Of a DNA stretch of 64,000 bases, positions 58,095-64,000 are shown piece after piece; position 1 is the first letter of the stretch, and the number at the start of each line of letters is the position of its first letter. The translations under genes were made by a program, and so were the position numbers. Under the pieces are notes generated by a model that saw only the letters and a program-made list of their open reading frames with translations, ran no database searches and had not been told where the DNA came from. The stretch covers positions 62,001-126,000 of the forward strand of contig NZ_FOSL01000013.1 in the NCBI RefSeq assembly GCF_900114255.1. Reading direction: 5' to 3'. Source of the stretch: Neomesorhizobium albiziae. Lineage in GTDB: Bacteria; Pseudomonadota; Alphaproteobacteria; Rhizobiales; Rhizobiaceae.

Positions 58095-60314
58095 CTACGC
58101 CGCTTCCTTGGCTTCCTGCCTGGCGTAGGGATCGAAGCGCTCATAGAACGTCTCGCCCTTGTCGGCCATGTCGATCAGAAGCTTCGGTGCCTTGAACTGA
58201 CCGCCGAACTTCTTCTGCAGGCCCTTGGCGATCTTCACAAAGGCCTTGGCGCCAATGCCGTCGATGTAGGAAAGCGCGCCGCCCGTATAGGGCGCGAAGC
58301 CGAAAGCCAGGATCGAGCCGACATCGGCCTCGCGCGGATCGGTGACGATGCCCTCTTCCATGACGCGGGCAGCTTCCAGCGCGATTGTCGCGAGGAAGCG
58401 CTGCTTCAACTCATCGATCTCGACCTTGTCGGGATCCTGCTGCTTGTAGAGGTCCTTCAGGCCGGGCCACAGCTTCTTCTTCGCCGGCTTGGCCGGATAG
58501 TCATAAAAGCCCTTGCCATTCTTGCGGCCGCGGCGGTCGTGCTTGTCGACCAGTGTGTTGATCAGCGCGAACTGGTCCTTGTCCACCGCCTTGTCGCCGA
58601 GATCCTTGATCGTCTGCTTCATGATCTTCTGGGCAAGGTCGATCGCCGTCTCGTCGGTGAGCGCCAGCGGACCCACCGGCATGCCGGCCATCCTGGCGGC
58701 ATTCTCGATCATCGGGGCGGGAACGCCCTCGATCAGCATCTGGAAGGCTTCGGCCATATAGCGCAGCACGCAGCGGTTGACGTAGAAGCCGCGCGTGTCG
58801 TTGACGACGATCGGCGTCTTCTTGATGGCGCGGACATAGTCGATTGCCACGGCCAGCGCCTTGTCGCCGGTTTTCTTGCCGAGAATGATCTCGACCAGCA
58901 TCATCCTGTCGACGGGCGAGAAAAAGTGGAGGCCGATGAAGTTCTTCGGCCGCGACGAGTTCTTGGCCAGGCCGGTGATCGGAATGGTGGAGGTGTTGGA
59001 GGCAAAGATCGCCGACGATTTCAGCACGGCTTCGGCCTTCTCGGTCGCCACCTTCTTGACTTCCGAGTCCTCGAAAACCGCCTCGATGACAAGATCGCAC
59101 CCGTCGAGCATGGCATAGTCGGCGGTCGGCGTGATCAGCGAAAGCAGCTTCTCCTTCTCCTCCGCCTTGGCGCGGCCCTTCTTGACCTGTTCGGAGATCA
59201 GGGTGTCGGAATGCGCCTTGCCCTTGTCGGCCGATTCCTGGTCGCGGTCGAGCAGCACCACCGGGATGCCGGCCTTGGCCGTGACATAAGCGATGCCGGC
59301 GCCCATGAAGCCGGCGCCCAGTACGCCGACCTTCTTGAACTTGGTGTCGGGCACGCCGGCCGGGCGGCGGGCGCCCTTATTGAGTTCCTGCAGCGAGACG
59401 AACAGAGAGCGGATCATCGCCGCCGCTTCCTTGGTCTGCAGGATTTCGGTGAAGTAGCGCTGTTCGATCCTGAGGCCGGTGTCGAACGGCACCAGCAGGC
59501 CCTCGTAGACGCATTTCAGGATGGCGCTGGCGGCCGGGTAGTTGCCATAGGTTTCGCGGCGCAGGATGGCGATTGCCGGCGGCCACAGATTGGCGCCCGC
59601 GGCCGCGTAGATCGGGCCGCCGGGCAGCTTGAAGCCCTTCTCGTCCCACGGCTGCACCGGCTTGAGGCCGTTCCTGATCATCGCCTTGGCGGCTTCGACC
59701 AGCTTCGCCGGCTCGGCGATCTCGTGGATCAACCCCATCGCCTTGGCCTTCTGCGGCGTCAGGCTCTGGCCGGAGGTCAGCATCTGCAGGCTTTCCTGCG
59801 GCTGCGCCAGGCGCGGCACCCGCTGGGTGCCGCCGGCGCCCGGGAAGATGCCCACCTTCACTTCCGGCAGGCCCATCTTCACCTTCTCGCTATCGGCGGC
59901 GACGCGGCCGTGGCAGGCCAGCGACATTTCGAAGGCGCCGCCCATGCAGGTGCCGTTGATCGCTGAAACCCACGGCTTGCCCGAGGTCTCCAGCTTGCGG
60001 AACAGGCCGGTCATGCGGCCGACATTGTCGAACAGGAATTGGACCGCCTTCTGGCCGTCCTTTGCCTTCTCCGCCTCGAACAGGTCGAGCATGCGGCGCA
60101 TCATGGTGAGATCGGCGCCGCCCGAGAACGTCTCCTTGCCGGAGGTGATGACGGCGCCCTTGATGGTCGCGTCGGAGGCGACCTTGCCGACGATCTCGCC
60201 GAGTTCGTCGATGACGCTCTCGTTGAACACGTTCATCGACTTTTCCGGCATGTCCCAGGTGATCAGGGCAATGCCATCGGCGTCGACGTCGAGGGTAAAG
60301 TTCTTGTAGCTCAT
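58095..60314 (-). CDS. fadJ: FadJ/FadB-type enoyl-CoA hydratase / 3-hydroxyacyl-CoA dehydrogenase
   Basis: 739 residues. The N-terminal crotonase domain has catalytic Glu129 ([10 protein letters not shown]) and Glu151 ([20 protein letters not shown]). The HAD domain has a Rossmann motif [11 protein letters not shown] (from 330), the catalytic His463 ([11 protein letters not shown]) and Glu475. It performs steps 2 and 3 of beta-oxidation. The start overlaps the YciI-like gene's stop (ATGA), so it is in the operon with the thiolase and dehydrogenases. Confidence 0.95.
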   Translation of the reverse strand: MSYKNFTLDVDADGIALITWDMPEKSMNVFNESVIDELGEIVGKVASDATIKGAVITSGKETFSGGADLTMMRRMLDLFEAEKAKDGQKAVQFLFDNVGRMTGLFRKLETSGKPWVSAINGTCMGGAFEMSLACHGRVAADSEKVKMGLPEVKVGIFPGAGGTQRVPRLAQPQESLQMLTSGQSLTPQKAKAMGLIHEIAEPAKLVEAAKAMIRNGLKPVQPWDEKGFKLPGGPIYAAAGANLWPPAIAILRRETYGNYPAASAILKCVYEGLLVPFDTGLRIEQRYFTEILQTKEAAAMIRSLFVSLQELNKGARRPAGVPDTKFKKVGVLGAGFMGAGIAYVTAKAGIPVVLLDRDQESADKGKAHSDTLISEQVKKGRAKAEEKEKLLSLITPTADYAMLDGCDLVIEAVFEDSEVKKVATEKAEAVLKSSAIFASNTSTIPITGLAKNSSRPKNFIGLHFFSPVDRMMLVEIILGKKTGDKALAVAIDYVRAIKKTPIVVNDTRGFYVNRCVLRYMAEAFQMLIEGVPAPMIENAARMAGMPVGPLALTDETAIDLAQKIMKQTIKDLGDKAVDKDQFALINTLVDKHDRRGRKNGKGFYDYPAKPAKKKLWPGLKDLYKQQDPDKVEIDELKQRFLATIALEAARVMEEGIVTDPREADVGSILAFGFAPYTGGALSYIDGIGAKAFVKIAKGLQKKFGGQFKAPKLLIDMADKGETFYERFDPYARQEAKEAA

Positions 60315-60688
60315 CGGGAACTCCCGTCCTGTTCGCTAAGCGCCGTCCAGGTCTGAGGACCCGCGTGGACGGCAAGGTTGAATTTGTGGACGCGCACGCT
60401 CATCACGCCGGCACGCACCGCCGGGTCGGCGGCGACGAACTTTTCCGCCTCTTCGCGCGAGCCGGCCAGGAAAATGCCGATGCCCATCACGTCCGGATGC
60501 ATGTGGCCGTTTTCCAGATATTCGTCCGAACGGCCGGCCAGCAACACATTGCCGGCCGCCGCCTCGCGCTGCAGCATCTGAAAATGCGCGCCGACCGCAT
60601 CCCGTTCCGCATCCGTCCACTTGGCGGGATCGCGCAGATCCTCGCGCAATTTCAGGATGAGCATGAAGGGCGTGCGGCCGTCGCTCAT
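60311..60688 (-). CDS. YciI-like protein
   Basis: 125 residues. It has the YciI/YCII domain look: [68 protein letters not shown]. The His/Asp pairs in the family may be catalytic, but function is unsettled. The Met at 60688 is five bases after the thiolase stop; the end overlaps fadJ by four bases. Its presence inside a beta-oxidation operon is noteworthy. Confidence 0.82.
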   Translation of the reverse strand: MSDGRTPFMLILKLREDLRDPAKWTDAERDAVGAHFQMLQREAAAGNVLLAGRSDEYLENGHMHPDVMGIGIFLAGSREEAEKFVAADPAVRAGVMSVRVHKFNLAVHAGPQTWTALSEQDGSSR

Positions 60689-60693
60689 TGTTC

Positions 60694-61902
<1,209 letters not shown>

Positions 61903-61932
61903 TTCACTGCTCCTTGGTTCCGGTGCGGCGGC

Positions 61933-63102
61933 TCAGAGAGAGCGCGCGATCAGCACTTTCATGATTTCGTTGGTGCCGCCGTAGATGCGCTGGACGCGCG
62001 CGTCACGGTACATGCGGGCAATCGGATATTCATTCATGTAGCCATAGCCGCCGTGCAATTGAAGGCATTCGTCGACAATCTTGCACTGCAGGTCGGTGAT
62101 CCAGTATTTCGCCATCGAGGCGGTGACCGGGTCGAGGCCGCCGTTCAGGTGGCGCTTGACGCAGTCATTGTAGAAGACGCGGCCGATGGTGGCCTCGGTC
62201 TTCAGCTCGGCCAGCTTGAACTGGGTATTCTGGAACTCGACCACGGCCTTGCCGAACGCCTTGCGCTCCTTGACGTAATCCACGGTGACGGCAAGCGCCC
62301 GCTCGATCATGCCGATGGCCTGGCCGGCGATCAGCAGCCGCTCCTGCGGCAGTTGCTGCATCAGCTGGACGAAACCCTGGCCTTCCTCATGGCCGAGCAG
62401 GTTGGCGGTCGGCACGCGAACGTCGTTGAAGAATAGCTCCGACGTGTCGTTGGCCTTGAGGCCGATTTTGTCGAGGTTGCGGCCGCGCTCGAAACCTTCG
62501 AGCCCGTCGGTCTCGACGACGATCAGCGAGGTGCCCTTGGCGCCCTTGGTCGGGTCGGTCTTGGCCACGACGATGATCAGATTGGCGTTCTGGCCGTTGG
62601 TGATGAAGGTTTTCGAGCCGTTGATCTTGTAGTGGTTGCCATCCTTCTCGGCGCGCGTCTTGACGCCCTGCAGGTCGGAGCCCGCGCCCGGTTCGGTCAT
62701 GGCGATGGCGCCGATCAGCTCGCCGGTCGCCATCTTCGGCAGCCACTTCTTCTTCTGGTCCTCGGAGCCATAGTGAAGGATGTAGGGCGCGACGATCGAA
62801 TTGTGCAGCGCGATGCCGAAACCGTCGACGCCGACATGGCCGAGTGCCTCGGCAATCGCGCTCTCATGCGCGTAAGTGCCGCCGGCGCCGCCATATTCCT
62901 CCGGCATCGAGGCGCAGAGCAGGCCCGCCGCCCCAGCCTTTTCCCAGGCCGAACGCTCGACGATCTCGTTCTTCTCGTAGCGCTCGTAATGGGGGGCGAT
63001 CTCTTCCGACAGGAACCGTGACGCCATGTCGTAGAGCATGGTGACGTCGTCGGCCGCCCACACCGGCTTCGGCAGTTCGAGAATATCGGCGGGATTGGTC
63101 AT
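61933..63102 (-). CDS. Acyl-CoA dehydrogenase
   Basis: 389 residues. ACAD signatures: PEEYGGAGGTYAHESAIAEA, GAIAMTEPGAGSDLQGVKTR, KTFITNGQNANLIIVVAK, and the catalytic Glu379 in RIYGGTNEIMKVLIARSL. It oxidises acyl-CoA using FAD with electrons to ETF. I start at 63102 (MTNPADIL), after AGGAAACAC; an upstream in-frame start at 63129 is less likely. The next gene downstream is the thiolase. Confidence 0.94.
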   Translation of the reverse strand: MTNPADILELPKPVWAADDVTMLYDMASRFLSEEIAPHYERYEKNEIVERSAWEKAGAAGLLCASMPEEYGGAGGTYAHESAIAEALGHVGVDGFGIALHNSIVAPYILHYGSEDQKKKWLPKMATGELIGAIAMTEPGAGSDLQGVKTRAEKDGNHYKINGSKTFITNGQNANLIIVVAKTDPTKGAKGTSLIVVETDGLEGFERGRNLDKIGLKANDTSELFFNDVRVPTANLLGHEEGQGFVQLMQQLPQERLLIAGQAIGMIERALAVTVDYVKERKAFGKAVVEFQNTQFKLAELKTEATIGRVFYNDCVKRHLNGGLDPVTASMAKYWITDLQCKIVDECLQLHGGYGYMNEYPIARMYRDARVQRIYGGTNEIMKVLIARSL

Positions 63103-63129
63103 GTGTTTCCTCCCAAAGGAGCGATCCAA

Positions 63130-63292
63130 TCGCCCCCCTCTGGCCTGCCGGCCATCTCCCCCTCAAGGGGGGAGATTGGCAACGTCAAGCTCGGCGCGTT
63201 TCTGGTGACGTTGGAGATTTGCGGAATCAGCCGAGACAGCTGATCTCCCCCCTTGAGGGGGAGATGTCCGGCAGGACAGAGGGGGGCAACGT
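63130..63292. repeat. Inverted palindromic repeat region
   Basis: GCCGGCCATCTCCCCCTCAA (from 63148) and the complementary ATCTCCCCCTTGAGGGGGAG region (about 63242-63265) with GTCCGGC make a large inverted pair in the intergenic gap. Each half is also self-complementary (CCCCCTCAAGGGGGG-like). Typical of rhizobial intergenic palindromes. Confidence 0.6.
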
Positions 63293-63333
63293 AGAGCACC
63301 TATCGATCCTCGTCAGCTAGCGGCCAACCCTGC

Positions 63334-64000
63334 TCAAAATGCCTCCGCCGGCAGCGCCATCATGGTATCGGCGCCGGTCGAAATTCGGGCAAGGTGCGCC
63401 GCCGTCTCCGGCATCACGCGCTCCATGAAATAGCGTCCGGTGGTGAGCTTGTTGTCATAGAACGACGATTGACCGTTGGCGCCCTCGGCCAGCTTGCCCT
63501 GCGCACTCCTGGCCATTTGCGCCCACATGTAGCCCAGCGCCACCAGGCCGAAGAGATGCAGGTAGTCGGTCGAGGCGGCGCCCGCATTGTCGGGCTTGGC
63601 CATGGCGTTCTGCATCAGCCACATGGTGGCAGCCTGCAAATCGTTGAGGCCCTTCTTCAGCGCCTTGGTATAGGGCGCCATCTTCTCGTCCGAGCGGTTT
63701 TCCTCGCAGAAGTCGCCGACCTCCTTGAAGAAGGCCTGCACGGCGCGGCCGCCATTGAGGCCGAGCTTGCGGCCGACCAGGTCGAGTGCCTGGATGCCGT
63801 TGGCGCCTTCATAGATCATGGCGATGCGGGCATCGCGCACGAACTGGCTCATGCCGTGCTCTTCGATGTAGCCATGGCCGCCGAAAACCTGCTGCGCCAT
63901 CACCGCGTGATCGAAACCCTTGTCGGTCAGCACGCCTTTGATGATCGGCGTCATCAGGCCGAGCTGGTCGTCGGCCGCCTCACGTTCCTTTTCGTCGCCG
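63334..64000 (-). CDS. Acyl-CoA dehydrogenase, C-terminal part (cut by window)
   Basis: The frame is open from the window end and continues for 221 codons to a stop at 63334. It holds the C-terminal portion of an acyl-CoA dehydrogenase: FGGHGYIEEHGMSQFVRDAR, IAMIYEGANGIQALDLVGRK (with the catalytic Glu in YEGANG) followed by a ~120-residue extension (LHLFGLVALGYMWAQMARSA), as in larger AidB/DUF-extended ACADs. The start lies beyond the right edge. It is the first visible gene of the fatty-acid cluster. Confidence 0.92.
   Translation of the reverse strand, partial: GDEKEREAADDQLGLMTPIIKGVLTDKGFDHAVMAQQVFGGHGYIEEHGMSQFVRDARIAMIYEGANGIQALDLVGRKLGLNGGRAVQAFFKEVGDFCEENRSDEKMAPYTKALKKGLNDLQAATMWLMQNAMAKPDNAGAASTDYLHLFGLVALGYMWAQMARSAQGKLAEGANGQSSFYDNKLTTGRYFMERVMPETAAHLARISTGADTMMALPAEAF

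Noticed and set aside
58539-59966. 475-aa plus-strand frame opposite fadJ
   Set aside because: Complementary-strand shadow; composition is Arg/Gly/Asp-rich typical of antisense high-GC frames.

Overview
The window looks like a chromosomal segment of a GC-rich alphaproteobacterium of the Rhizobiales, probably Mesorhizobium or a close Phyllobacteriaceae relative. The reasons are a GcrA cell-cycle regulator, a SAM-II riboswitch in front of metZ, a class I lysyl-tRNA synthetase, the argD-argF-hslO order, a long Dcd-type dCTP deaminase and several families of short palindromic intergenic repeats. The species assignment is inference; no rRNA gene is present.

Left part (1-27.2 kb). It opens with a tandem PAP2/haloperoxidase-like exported protein, a CYTH-CHAD phosphatase and a DUF533 pair, ending at a broken tRNA-Gly(CCC) that lacks its D-arm. 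Then follows ordinary core gene content: dipeptidase, amino-acid-binding protein, dcd, riboswitch-controlled metZ, a large exported protein, a YjbR protein with a CDP-alcohol phosphatidyltransferase, apaG, hslO, argF-argD, gcrA, corA, phoU, a LacI regulator with three operator palindromes, a divergent AraC/SDR pair around a perfect 16-bp inverted repeat, phoR, ppk2 and a SnoaL-like protein. phoR and phoU are in line, but no pst genes lie between them.

Integrated element (27,697-49,814; about 22.1 kb). It splits one glycosyltransferase gene in two. The C-terminal codons are at 27.3-27.7 kb and the N-terminal codons at 49.8-51.3 kb. An 18-bp direct repeat encoding the residues just after the QxxRW motif marks both junctions. 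Inside are a tyrosine recombinase next to the left junction, two AlpA-like DNA-binding proteins (one near each end), a tightly overlapping phage-replication-like operon followed by a purine-rich hexamer tract, an orphan ATPase, an 841-residue protein combining a SleB-like muralytic domain with an M15-type peptidase domain, a MliC-like lysozyme inhibitor, many small exported or regulatory proteins, a degenerate tRNA, a frameshifted SNase-like nuclease and a NYN-domain protein. I see no capsid, portal, terminase, relaxase or conjugation genes. It is best described as an unclassified integrative element, possibly a satellite or a decayed prophage.

Right part (51.3-64 kb). This is again core-like: an exported solute-binding protein, a sterol-desaturase-family protein, a TerB-like protein, lysK, an SNase-like exported protein next to an S24/LexA-like regulator, and then a leftward fatty-acid oxidation cluster. 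That cluster comprises an acyl-CoA dehydrogenase cut by the window end, a second acyl-CoA dehydrogenase, a thiolase, a YciI-like protein, a FadJ-type bifunctional enzyme and a thioesterase. It would convert acyl-CoA to acetyl-CoA.
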